A DNA stretch of 64,000 bases from Bacteroidales bacterium (GTDB lineage: Bacteria > Bacteroidota > Bacteroidia > Bacteroidales > FEN-979). Position numbers and translations under genes: made by a program. Below, in pieces: positions 54,571-62,377 of the stretch; position 1 is the stretch's first letter, and the number at the start of each line of letters is the position of its first letter. The DNA lies in NCBI GenBank assembly GCA_017882335.1, contig JADGPR010000007.1, positions 1-64,000 on the forward strand. The letters run 5' to 3'. Under the pieces are notes generated by a model that was given only the letters and a program-made list of their open reading frames with translations, was not told where the DNA came from and ran no database searches.

Positions 54571-55101
54571 TTTTCTTTTCATCTGGTTTACGACTTGATT
54601 CATCACTTTTTCTTTCATCTGGTGGTTTTGGATAATGGCTGCCTGGATCCGTTCATTACCGGGATTCTCCGATAAAATTTTTTGAAGTTCTGCCGAATTT
54701 GCATTCAGCGTTTCCATCTCATTGTTTGCCATGGAATGGACTTTTCGGGTATCCTGTCCGCAGCATGCCAGTTTATCGATCTGTCCTAGTTTGGCAGAAG
54801 CAGCATCATCATAATAGTTAATGGCATCCTGCATTTCGGCGGGGACTATAGCTGATTTGCTTTCACCTGAAAGGTTTTTCGAAATACGGTTTGCAGCGAA
54901 ATCGAAGATATAGACGGAAACCGTCAGGAATATAAGCAACCCTGCAGCGATCTTGAGGAGGAAATTTTTATCGATGGCAAACCAGGAATGGGACTGTTGC
55001 TGATCCAACTTTTCTTCAAACCTGCTGAAATGCCCGGTCAGCGGTTCAGCATCGTCGAACGACTCGCGGTTTTTAGTAATAAATTTTTCCAGCTTATCCA
55101 T
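54568..55101 (-). CDS. Putative anti-sigma factor, membrane-anchored
   Basis: A 177-residue protein: cytoplasmic N-terminus (1-45), one transmembrane helix (about 48-70, LLKIAAGLLIFLTVSVYIFDF), and an extracytoplasmic helical part with LACCGQD. Its start lies one base after the end of the ECF sigma gene, and its layout is that of a single-pass anti-sigma. The N-terminus lacks a clear zinc-binding HxxxCxxC. No sequence match to FecR-type is seen. Role inferred from position. Confidence 0.6.
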   Translation of the reverse strand: MDKLEKFITKNRESFDDAEPLTGHFSRFEEKLDQQQSHSWFAIDKNFLLKIAAGLLIFLTVSVYIFDFAANRISKNLSGESKSAIVPAEMQDAINYYDDAASAKLGQIDKLACCGQDTRKVHSMANNEMETLNANSAELQKILSENPGNERIQAAIIQNHQMKEKVMNQVVNQMKRK

Positions 55102-55102
55102 G

Positions 55103-55702
55103 TCAGTTATAATTAAAGGATGATCTTAATTTCTTTTCTTTGAGGATCCTCAGCACTTTTTGTTTTGCCCTGACGAACCGGGTCCGGGAAAGGTTGTTTG
55201 AAATGTGCAGGATCTCGCTGATCTCTTCATGGTCGTAACCTTCCAGTAGGAAAAGGGTGATGATCACCCGGTATTCTTCCGGAAGTTCTCCGATCGCATC
55301 CTTCACTTCAGCTACCTGCATCTGGATCTCTTCTTCCCTGTTTTCTTCTGCGATTTCCGGGAATTCCAAGCCTTCATCTTCAATGGACATCAGATATTTC
55401 CTTTTCCTGAGGGCATCCAGGGAGTTGTTGATCACGATCCGTTTCAGCCATGAACCGAAGCTGCCTTCGCCTGTGTAGCTATGGATGCGTTGGAAGGAGT
55501 GAAGGAATGATTCCTGCATGATATCTTCCGCTTCCTGGCTGTCGTTCACAATTCTGAGACTGGTGTTGTACATGGCTTTATAATAGAGTTTATAGATCCT
55601 GAACTGTGCATTGCGTTCACCGGCTTTGCAAGCATCGATGATGTCCTGGTGAATATTTATGTATGCGTTGTCCAAAACCCGGATTTTAGCAAAAAGACTC
55701 AT
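55103..55702 (-). CDS. ECF RNA polymerase sigma factor
   Basis: About 199 residues from the ATG at 55702. Region 2: YKLYYKAMYNTSLRIVNDSQEAEDIMQESFLHSFQRI (motifs NDSQEAEDIMQESF); region 4: LPEEYRVIITLFLLEGYDHEEISEILHI. A longer frame upstream (45 residues more) overlaps the divergent promoter and is not credible. It likely transcribes its own operon (anti-sigma, exported beta protein, DUF2807), in response to an envelope signal. Confidence 0.9.
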   Translation of the reverse strand: MSLFAKIRVLDNAYINIHQDIIDACKAGERNAQFRIYKLYYKAMYNTSLRIVNDSQEAEDIMQESFLHSFQRIHSYTGEGSFGSWLKRIVINNSLDALRKRKYLMSIEDEGLEFPEIAEENREEEIQMQVAEVKDAIGELPEEYRVIITLFLLEGYDHEEISEILHISNNLSRTRFVRAKQKVLRILKEKKLRSSFNYN

Positions 55703-55749
55703 AAGAATTTCAAAAGTTACAACTTTTCGAAAATTAATGAATAAAAAAG

Positions 55750-55757
55750 TAAATTTG
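55750..55757 (+). promoter_or_regulatory. -7 box (TAAATTTG) for the EamA permease gene
   Basis: TAAATTTG ends 7 bases before the TTG start at 55765; a near-leaderless message is possible. No clear -33 TTG. Confidence 0.35.
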
Positions 55758-55764
55758 CACCCCG

Positions 55765-56652
55765 TTGAAAAAAATTCGGTTACCGGTTTATTTCTATCCG
55801 CTCGCTGCCATGCTCTTCTGGGGCATGTCGTTCGTGTGGACATCCATACTCCTGAAATATTTCCAGCCGGTATCCATTATTTTCATCCGGCTTGTGATTT
55901 CTTCCCTATTCCTATTCTCCCTTTCATTCATCTTCAATAAATGGGAAAAAGTTCAACGCTCTGATTTCTGGCTCTTTTTCCTTTCTGCAGTATTCAATCC
56001 TTTTCTTTATTTCCTAGGAGAAAATTACGGACTCAAATATTCTTCTCCAACCACGACTTCTGTGATCATTGCCACCATTCCCATTTTCTCGCCAATCGTC
56101 GCTTATTTTTTCTTCCGTGAAAGGCTCACCCTGCTGAATATTGCAGGACTTTTTCTTTCTTTCGGAGGTGTCATTATTATGCTGATCACGAATGATCTTT
56201 CTTTAAGTGTTGATAAAAAAGGGATCCTTTTCCTGTCGGAAGCCGTAATGGCTGCACTCATCTATTCCGTCCTGGTGCGGAAACTCACCTTCCGGTACAA
56301 ACCTCTGACGATCATAAAATACCAGAACCTGATCGGGGTATTTCTCTTTCTGCCACTTTTCATGATGTTTGAATCCCGTTCGACCTTCTTTGTCAAGCCT
56401 AACTTTGAGATCATCTCTTCCTTTTTACTCCTTTCCATCCTGGCATCATCGCTCTCCTTTGTCTTTTATACCAAATCGATCCAAATTCTGGGAATCAGCA
56501 AAGCCAATATTTTTTCGAACCTGATCCCGGTATTCACCGCGATCTTCTCTTTTTTCCTTCTTGCCGAGCATTTTACACTGCAGAAGTTGGCCGGGATGCT
56601 CCTGGTGATAACAGGTGTTTACATCTCTGAGATCAACCGGAGAAAAGTTTAA
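55765..56652 (+). CDS. EamA-family drug/metabolite permease
   Basis: A 295-residue, ten-helix transporter with two EamA (DUF6) halves. The start is TTG at 55765 (MKKIRLPVYFYPLAAMLFWG). First half: MLFWGMSFVWTSILLKYFQPVSIIFIR...ENYGLKYSSPTTTSVI; second half: EAVMAALIYSVLVRK...LASSLSFVFYTKSIQILG. Substrate unknown. Diverges from the ECF sigma operon across a 62-bp gap. Confidence 0.85.
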   Translation: MKKIRLPVYFYPLAAMLFWGMSFVWTSILLKYFQPVSIIFIRLVISSLFLFSLSFIFNKWEKVQRSDFWLFFLSAVFNPFLYFLGENYGLKYSSPTTTSVIIATIPIFSPIVAYFFFRERLTLLNIAGLFLSFGGVIIMLITNDLSLSVDKKGILFLSEAVMAALIYSVLVRKLTFRYKPLTIIKYQNLIGVFLFLPLFMMFESRSTFFVKPNFEIISSFLLLSILASSLSFVFYTKSIQILGISKANIFSNLIPVFTAIFSFFLLAEHFTLQKLAGMLLVITGVYISEINRRKV

Positions 56653-56659
56653 ATGGCGG

Positions 56660-56712
56660 ACAGGCGAATTGGTGCCGTGGTGTAGTGGTGCCATGGTGAA
56701 GTGGTGAATTTT
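56660..56712. repeat. GTGGTGCC-type array upstream of hydG
   Basis: GGTGCCGTGGTGTAGTGGTGCCATGGTGAAGTGGTGAA in units of about 8 bp. The same unit occurs at 58774-58822, framing the hydG and TM1266 genes. Confidence 0.6.
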
Positions 56713-56729
56713 TTTCTGCAGATAAATCG

Positions 56730-56737
56730 TACCTTTG
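56730..56737 (+). promoter_or_regulatory. -7 box (TACCTTTG) for hydG
   Basis: TACCTTTG lies 28 nt before the ATG at 56766. No -33 TTG. Confidence 0.35.
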
Positions 56738-56765
56738 ATTATTATCTGAAAAGGACTGATTTTTA

Positions 56766-58196
56766 ATGAAATTCCATCCTGAAAAATTAAGAATATCGGA
56801 TCAGCGGATGAAGCCGTTTATAGATGCTGAAGAGATCTGGGGGTACATTCACCAGTCAGCCCCCGGTAAAAACCGTATCCTGGAGATCGTCGCCAAATCG
56901 CTCGAAAAAAACCGTCTCACTCTTGAAGAGACTGCAGTACTGATCAATGCCAATGATCCGGAGCTGGTGGAAGAGATAAAACAGGGCGCAAAAAGTCTGA
57001 AGGAGAAGGTCTATGGCCAGCGGATCGTTCTGTTTGCCCCGCTGTATGTGGGAAATCTTTGCATCAACAACTGTACTTATTGTGGTTACAAGACCTCCAA
57101 CCAGCACATGAAGCGTATCACACTGACCCACGATGAATTGGTTAACCAGGTGAAGACGCTGGAGGATACCGGCCAGAAAAGACTGATCCTTGTTTTTGGT
57201 GAACATCCGAAATACGATGCAAACTTTATCGCAGATTCGGTCCGGACAGTTTACAGTGTAAAAAGCGGACCCGGGGAAATCCGGAGGGTTAACATCAATG
57301 CCGCACCCCTCGATATTGATGGATTCAGGATCGTCAGGGATGCAAAAATCGGCACCTACCAGATCTTCCAGGAAACCTATCACGAAGGAACATACTGGAA
57401 AGTCCACATGGGTGGTATCAAACGCAATTATGAATGGCGCCTGACCGCGCTCGACCGCGCACAGGAAGCCGGGATCGATGATGTCGGGATCGGCGCGTTG
57501 TTCGGATTATATGACTGGAGGTTCGAGGTGATGGGACTGTTACGTCATACTAACCATTTTGAAGCTTGTTATAATGTCGGGCCGCATACCATCTCATTTC
57601 CGCGTATCCAGTTTGCTTCGGAACTGAACATCGACAAGAACCACCTGGTCAGCGATTACGACTTTACCCGTTTGGTTGCTATTTTACGGCTTGCCGTTCC
57701 CTATACCGGACTGATCTTAACTGCACGCGAATCCTCAGCTATACGGGATGAGATCCTGCAGTTTGGTGTATCCCAGATTGACGGCGGGACGAACATTGAA
57801 ATGGGCGGATATGCCAATAAAAAAGAGAATGAAAAACAGGATATCGATTTTGAACAATTCCAGATCAACGATAACCGTTCGCTGAACGAGATCATGGAAG
57901 AACTGATTGATCATAAATACATTCCCTCCTTCTGCACGTCGTGTTACCGGTCAGGCAGGACAGGCGAGCATTTCATGGAATTTTCCGTTCCTGGGTTCAT
58001 CAAACGCTTCTGCCAGCCTAATGCCATGCTTACCCTTGCTGAATACCTGGAAGATTATGCCCCTGCTGAAACCAAGGCAAAAGGAGAAAAGTTGCTTGAA
58101 GAAAAACTTGGTGAGATGGAGGAAAATGGATTCAAGGAAAAACTGAAGGAAAAGCTCAGATTAGTGAAAGATGGGAAAAGGGATCTTTATTTCTGA
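56766..58196 (+). CDS. hydG: [FeFe]-hydrogenase H-cluster maturase HydG
   Basis: A 476-residue radical SAM enzyme that cleaves tyrosine to make CO and CN ligands for the H-cluster. Radical SAM triad C99-X3-C103-X2-C106 in CINNCTYCGY. The second cluster is C390-X2-C393-X22-C416 in FCTSCYRSGRTGEHFM...FCQPN, which is specific to HydG compared with ThiH. The C-terminal helices are as in HydG. It is followed at once by two TM1266-type regulator genes. hydE, hydF and the hydrogenase hydA are not in the window. Confidence 0.95.
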   Translation: MKFHPEKLRISDQRMKPFIDAEEIWGYIHQSAPGKNRILEIVAKSLEKNRLTLEETAVLINANDPELVEEIKQGAKSLKEKVYGQRIVLFAPLYVGNLCINNCTYCGYKTSNQHMKRITLTHDELVNQVKTLEDTGQKRLILVFGEHPKYDANFIADSVRTVYSVKSGPGEIRRVNINAAPLDIDGFRIVRDAKIGTYQIFQETYHEGTYWKVHMGGIKRNYEWRLTALDRAQEAGIDDVGIGALFGLYDWRFEVMGLLRHTNHFEACYNVGPHTISFPRIQFASELNIDKNHLVSDYDFTRLVAILRLAVPYTGLILTARESSAIRDEILQFGVSQIDGGTNIEMGGYANKKENEKQDIDFEQFQINDNRSLNEIMEELIDHKYIPSFCTSCYRSGRTGEHFMEFSVPGFIKRFCQPNAMLTLAEYLEDYAPAETKAKGEKLLEEKLGEMEENGFKEKLKEKLRLVKDGKRDLYF

Positions 58197-58197
58197 A

Positions 58198-58232
58198 AGT
58201 TTTCAACTTTATGAACTTTATAAACTAAAATT
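58198..58232. repeat. AACTTTATG-type array between hydG and the first regulator
   Basis: Units TCAACTTTA, TGAACTTTA and TAAACTAAA (9 bp) lead up to the ATG at 58234. Confidence 0.55.
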
Positions 58233-58233
58233 C

Positions 58234-58491
58234 ATGACTGAGTTAAGGATTATCGGACTTCTCATCACTGACAGGATTAAAGAATCCGGGTTAACACAAC
58301 AAGTGCTGACAGAAAACGCTCATGTGATTAAATCCCGGTTAGGGTTCCATGAAGTTGATGATAATGTTTGCAGCCGTGTTGGCGTGATATTGCTTCAGTT
58401 GAGGGGGAAACCTGAAGAATGCGATAAGCTGGAGAATGCCCTTCGTGAGATCGGGGGAATTGAAGTTCAGAAAATGTCGTTTCAGTATTAA
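58234..58491 (+). CDS. TM1266-family putative hydrogenase regulator, copy 1
   Basis: An 85-residue protein of the ACT-like (NikR C-terminal type) fold: MTELRIIGLLITDRIKESGLTQQVLTENAHVIKSRLGFHEV... motifs LLITDRI, SRLGFHE and VILLQLRGKPEECDKLENALREIGGIEVQKM. The family is called iron-only hydrogenase system putative regulator and is nearly always linked to [FeFe]-hydrogenase maturation genes. The start is the ATG at 58234, downstream of an array; earlier codons are not homologous. Confidence 0.85.
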   Translation: MTELRIIGLLITDRIKESGLTQQVLTENAHVIKSRLGFHEVDDNVCSRVGVILLQLRGKPEECDKLENALREIGGIEVQKMSFQY

Positions 58492-58510
58492 AGAAGTAAA
58501 CTTATCAAAG

Positions 58511-58774
58511 ATGGCAAATAAAGAGATCTGGATCCTTGGTATTCACATTTCCGACCGCGTCAGTAAAGCAGGGCTTATCCAGCCTGTCCTTACCAAATTC
58601 GGATGCACGATCCGCACGCGGCTCGGACTTCACAACATTGCTGAAGAATTTTCCTCCCCCGCTGGCATGATCCTTCTCGAACTCACCGGCGACCCGAAAG
58701 AATACATCAAACTCGAAAATGAACTTCTGAAGATCGATGGCCTGGAAGTGAAGAAGATGGTTTTTATCGAGTAA
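58511..58774 (+). CDS. TM1266-family putative hydrogenase regulator, copy 2
   Basis: An 87-residue paralogue of the gene before it: MANKEIWILGIHISDRVSKAGLIQPVLTKFGCTIRTRLGLHNIAEEF with LGIHISDRV, RTRLGLHN and ILLELTGDPKEYIKLENELLKIDGLEVKKM. The pair is spaced 19 bp. A tandem duplicate may form a heterodimer of ACT-like subunits. Followed by a GGTGCAGT array. Confidence 0.83.
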   Translation: MANKEIWILGIHISDRVSKAGLIQPVLTKFGCTIRTRLGLHNIAEEFSSPAGMILLELTGDPKEYIKLENELLKIDGLEVKKMVFIE

Positions 58775-58945
58775 ATGGTGCAGTGGTGCAGAGTGCCATG
58801 GTGCAGTGGTCACGTGGTGAATTTTTTCTGCGAAAATCTGCGATTAATCAGCGAAAATCTGCGAGAAACTTTTATAAAATATTTTTTAACCGCAAAGACA
58901 CTAAGGATCGCAAAGAATTCTTTATTCTTCACTCTTCACACTTCA
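58775..58945. repeat. Array cluster between TM1266 copy 2 and arcC, with element fragment
   Basis: GGTGCAGT units (58774-58822), CTGCGAAAATCTGCG/ATTAATCAGCG module (58827-58870) and ACCGCAAAGACACTAAGGATCGCAAAG module (58888-58920). The latter two are the modules of the 6.2 and 18.3 kb elements in the opposite order. No gene in the gap. Confidence 0.65.
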
Positions 58946-59890
58946 CTAAACAAGCGTGATCCTCGTCCCCCCATTGTCAATCCCCAGCATGGTGGTTTTC
59001 GTAATGATGGTGTCTTTCCCTGAATTCTCCACAAAGCGGATGGCTGCACGGATCTTGGGGCCCATGCTTCCATCGGGGAACTGTCCTTCTTCGAGGTATT
59101 GCTGTGCTTCAGCGATGGTCATCCGGTCGATGGTACATTCCTGTGGCGTGTTGTAATTCAGGCAGACCTTCGGAACATCAGTCAGGATAAAAAATTTATC
59201 CGCATTGATCTGGGAAGCAAGCAAAGCTGATGCAAGGTCCTTATCAATAACGGCATCGATACCCTGGAGCTTGTTGGTTTCAACATAGAAAACGGGGATA
59301 CCTCCACCCCCGACGGCGATCACGATATTTCCTTCCCGGGCAATTTTTTCAATGGTCTTTTTATTGATGATGACCAGCGGTTTCGGAGAGGCAACCACCT
59401 TTCTCCATCCCCTTCCGCGGGCATCTTCCTTGTAAATGGAACCGGTTTCTGCCGCAAATTTTTCGGATTCTTCCTTTGTATAGAAAGGGCCAATTGGTTT
59501 AGTGGGATTTTTGAAAGCAGGATCCAGTTTGTTTACCAGCACCTGGGTGGAAATGGTGATGATGTCGCGTTCCATATCCAGCGACTGGAGGACATTCTTC
59601 AGTTGCTGTTCGATGATATAACCTATAAACCCTTGTGAATAGGCTACGCAGATGTCGAGTGGCATTTCCGGAATGCCATACATCTTGTACCCGGCCGAAT
59701 TGGCCAGCATAATATTACCGACCTGCGGGCCATTTCCGTGCGTGATCACGATGTTGTAATCCCTTTTCAGCAATTTTACCAGGCTATCAGCTGTAGCCAG
59801 CGCATTGCCTTCCTGTTCATCAATGGTTCCTTTTTGATCACTCTGTAATAAAGCATTTCCCCCCAGTGCAACAACAGCAAGTTTTTTCAT
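58946..59890 (-). CDS. arcC: Carbamate kinase
   Basis: A 314-residue amino-acid-kinase-fold enzyme (carbamoyl phosphate + ADP = ATP + CO2 + NH3). Motifs: ALGGNALLQSDQKGT, HGNGPQVGN, VAVGGGGIPVF, SMGPKIRAAIRF, and the end DNGGTRITLV. No arcA or arcB (or ygeW, allantoin genes) is adjacent, so the pathway is not visible; it could use carbamoyl phosphate from purine or arginine breakdown. Confidence 0.93.
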   Translation of the reverse strand: MKKLAVVALGGNALLQSDQKGTIDEQEGNALATADSLVKLLKRDYNIVITHGNGPQVGNIMLANSAGYKMYGIPEMPLDICVAYSQGFIGYIIEQQLKNVLQSLDMERDIITISTQVLVNKLDPAFKNPTKPIGPFYTKEESEKFAAETGSIYKEDARGRGWRKVVASPKPLVIINKKTIEKIAREGNIVIAVGGGGIPVFYVETNKLQGIDAVIDKDLASALLASQINADKFFILTDVPKVCLNYNTPQECTIDRMTIAEAQQYLEEGQFPDGSMGPKIRAAIRFVENSGKDTIITKTTMLGIDNGGTRITLV

Positions 59891-59919
59891 AGTCCTGACT
59901 TTTATATATGTCGATAAAA

Positions 59920-59939
59920 AAAAGGATCAAAATCCTTTT
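59920..59939. promoter_or_regulatory. Palindrome in the arcC-EamA divergent region
   Basis: AAAAGGAT (59920-59927), loop CAAA, ATCCTTTT (59932-59939). It lies between two divergent genes so is not a terminator; it could be an operator or leader stem. A minus-strand TACATTTG box is at 59964-59971. Confidence 0.4.
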
Positions 59940-59963
59940 GCATCTTCATTACAAATATTTATA

Positions 59964-59971
59964 CAAATGTA
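59964..59971 (-). promoter_or_regulatory. -7 box (TACATTTG) for arcC
   Basis: TACATTTG on the minus strand 73 nt before the arcC ATG, so that the palindrome at 59920-59939 would be in the leader. Confidence 0.3.
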
Positions 59972-59995
59972 GAAAAAAACAATCAATTTTGCTGT

Positions 59996-60895
59996 ATGAA
60001 GCAACAACGCCAGGCTTATACTTATGCCCTGCTCGCGGTCCTCTGCTGGTCGACCATCGGTTCGGCCTTCAAGATCTCACTGCGATACCTGGATTTCCTG
60101 ACATTGCTGCTGTTTGCTTCTTTTGTAGCAACGGTAGTTCTTTTCATCATCCTGCTCTTCCAGGGGAAACTGAACCTGCTGAAGAAGCTTAAAAAAGAAA
60201 ATATTCTGAGTTCGGCTTTCCTGGGATTGCTGAATCCTTTTCTGTATTATGTCGTCCTTTTAAAGGCGTATGAACTTCTTCCTGCACAGGAGGCTGGGAC
60301 GCTGAACTACATCTGGCCCCTGGTGCTGGTACTTTTATCGATCCCGATGCTGCGGCAGAAGATCACGGGTTGGAGTATCCTGGCTATTCTTGTAAGTTTT
60401 TTCGGGATAATGCTCATTTCCACCCATGGACAACTCTTCACCTTGCGGTTTTCAAACCCGGTTGGGGTCCTCCTCGCCCTTGGCAGCGCAATCTTCTGGG
60501 CGCTATACTGGATCTTCAACATGAAGGATCGGCGGGAAGAGGTTTCCAAGCTCTTTCTGAACTTTTGTTTCGGGTTCTTCTATATCTTTCTGACCATTGC
60601 AATCCTTCGTTTCCTGGAATTGAACTGGAGCCGTTACCCGCTCCTGCCATGGCAGGGTATTGCTGGTTCTGTTTACCTGGGAATATTCGAGATGGGAGTT
60701 ACATTTATACTATGGATGATGGCATTGAAGCTTTCTTCCACCACCGCCAAGGTCTCTAATCTGATCTACCTCTCCCCTTTTGGTTCGCTAATCCTCATTC
60801 ATTTTTTTGTAGGAGAAGTCATTTTGCTTTCCACGGTGATTGGTTTGGTTTTTATCGTTGGAGGGATCATTCTGCAGCAATCCATCAAATCCTGA
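59996..60895 (+). CDS. EamA-family drug/metabolite permease (second)
   Basis: A 299-residue ten-helix EamA/DMT protein: ALLAVLCWSTIGSAFKISLRYLDFLTLLLF and SAFLGLLNPFLYYVVLLKAYELLPAQEAGTLNYIWPLVLVLLS in the first half; LGSAIFWALYWIFNMKDRREEV in the second. It differs clearly from the permease at 55765. Substrate unknown. Divergent from arcC. Confidence 0.85.
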   Translation: MKQQRQAYTYALLAVLCWSTIGSAFKISLRYLDFLTLLLFASFVATVVLFIILLFQGKLNLLKKLKKENILSSAFLGLLNPFLYYVVLLKAYELLPAQEAGTLNYIWPLVLVLLSIPMLRQKITGWSILAILVSFFGIMLISTHGQLFTLRFSNPVGVLLALGSAIFWALYWIFNMKDRREEVSKLFLNFCFGFFYIFLTIAILRFLELNWSRYPLLPWQGIAGSVYLGIFEMGVTFILWMMALKLSSTTAKVSNLIYLSPFGSLILIHFFVGEVILLSTVIGLVFIVGGIILQQSIKS

Positions 60896-60947
60896 ATTCC
60901 TTCCGATCGGATAATACTGACGAAAAATCCGGCAACACTCAAATCCT

Positions 60948-60955
60948 TATCTTTG
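60948..60955 (+). promoter_or_regulatory. -7 box (TATCTTTG) abutting mtaB
   Basis: TATCTTTG ends four bases before the ATG at 60960, the same spacing as at the M16 peptidase gene; a leaderless message is possible. Confidence 0.4.
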
Positions 60956-60959
60956 CAGC

Positions 60960-62240
60960 ATGGAACCTAGAAGCATTGCTTTTCATCATTTCGGCTGCAA
61001 GGTGAACTTTGCCGAGGCTTCTGCACTTTCCCGTCAATTTAAAGACAAAGGATTTCAGTTAAAGGATTTCAGGGAAATGGCTGATGTTTATGTGATCAGC
61101 ACCTGTGTGGTAACAGGTGTGGCAGAAAAAAAATGCAGGGCTGCCATCCGACAGGCACATCACCTGAACCCGGAAGCTAAAATTGCGGTGATCGGCTGTT
61201 TCCCCGAACTGATGCCGGATGAACTTGAAAAGATGGAGGGTGTCAGCCTGGTACTCGGGCATTCAGCCAAGTTTGCACTCAGCGAAGAAGTCGAACGGTT
61301 GTTCCATCATTCCGGCTATGACAATCCGGTTTTTCCTAAATCCACCGATTTTATTGCCTCCTGGTCCTACGGCGACCGCACCCGTTCTTTTGTTAAGATC
61401 CAGGATGGTTGTGATTATTATTGTTCGTATTGTACGATCCCGCTTGCCCGTGGTCACAGCCGGAGCGACACCATCGGAAACGTCATCGGCTATGCAAAAG
61501 AGGCGGTTCAGGCAGGGGTAAAAGAAATTGTTCTGACCGGCGTGAATATTGGTGATTTCGGAAGAGATACGAAAGAAACGTTTCTTGACCTGATTCGTGA
61601 ACTCGAGAAATTAAGTGAGGTTCCCAGGATCCGCGTCTCTTCCATTGAACCTGATCTTCTGAATGATGCGGTTATTGATCTGATAGCATCTTCTAAGAAG
61701 TTTATGCCTCATTTTCACATTCCCCTGCAATCAGGTTCCGACAAGATCTTAAAACTGATGAAACGGAAATACGACCGTGAATTTTTCGCCTCCAGGATTC
61801 ATAAGATCCGCGATCTTCTTCCGCTGGCCTGTATTGCAACCGATGTTATTGTTGGTTTTTCGGGAGAATCAGAAGAAGATTTCAGGGAAACTTATGATTT
61901 TATTGAAGGTCTTGAGCTTTCTTATCTTCATGTTTTTTCCTATTCAAGAAGAGAAAACACCCTCGCCGCCAGGATGGCTGAACCGGTCCAGGATAAGATC
62001 AAAAAACAACGAAGCAACCTGCTTCATCAATTATCGGAAAATAAAAAGAAAATATTTTACATGAAAAATAAAGGCCTTACAGCACATGTCTTGTTTGAAT
62101 CCGATAATTCCAATGGATTCATGCATGGCTTCACGGAGAATTACATCAAGGTGAAAACAAAGTTCGATCCCCGGCTTGTCAATCAGGTTGTCGCAGTGAC
62201 ATTGGATGTTTTAGCAGAGGAACTGTGTTTCTTAGTCTGA
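60960..62240 (+). CDS. mtaB: tRNA N6-threonylcarbamoyladenosine methylthiotransferase MtaB
   Basis: A 426-residue radical SAM methylthiotransferase that turns t6A37 into ms2t6A37 in tRNA. UPF0004 domain Cys C13, C49 and C80; radical SAM triad C151-X3-C155-X2-C158 in IQDGCDYYCSYCTIP; a TRAM-like C-terminus. The N-terminal FHHFGCKVNFAEASAL and the IGCFPEL motif favour MtaB over MiaB. Starts at ATG 60960. Confidence 0.92.
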   Translation: MEPRSIAFHHFGCKVNFAEASALSRQFKDKGFQLKDFREMADVYVISTCVVTGVAEKKCRAAIRQAHHLNPEAKIAVIGCFPELMPDELEKMEGVSLVLGHSAKFALSEEVERLFHHSGYDNPVFPKSTDFIASWSYGDRTRSFVKIQDGCDYYCSYCTIPLARGHSRSDTIGNVIGYAKEAVQAGVKEIVLTGVNIGDFGRDTKETFLDLIRELEKLSEVPRIRVSSIEPDLLNDAVIDLIASSKKFMPHFHIPLQSGSDKILKLMKRKYDREFFASRIHKIRDLLPLACIATDVIVGFSGESEEDFRETYDFIEGLELSYLHVFSYSRRENTLAARMAEPVQDKIKKQRSNLLHQLSENKKKIFYMKNKGLTAHVLFESDNSNGFMHGFTENYIKVKTKFDPRLVNQVVAVTLDVLAEELCFLV

Positions 62241-62254
62241 TGCCGGATGCAAAT

Positions 62255-62355
62255 TATCTGGCGAGTTGGTGAATTGGCGAGCTGGCGAGTAAATTATCTT
62301 TAAGAACTTTAAGAACTTTATGAACTTTATAACTCAATTTTTAATTCTTCATTCT
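62255..62355. repeat. Arrays between mtaB and lgt
   Basis: CTGGCGAG/TTGGTGAA/TTGGCGAG units (62258-62290), ACTTTAAGA/ACTTTATGA units (62297-62335) and ATTCTTC units (62344-62358). Confidence 0.7.
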
Positions 62356-62377
62356 TCATTATTAATTAGTTGTTATT

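Noticed and set aside
55703-55843. Longer ECF sigma factor with 45 extra residues
   Set aside because: The extension is antisense to the EamA permease start and its promoter and lacks resemblance to sigma factors.
59920-59939. Intrinsic terminator
   Set aside because: It lies in a divergent gap upstream of both genes, so neither transcript ends there; listed as possible regulatory site instead.
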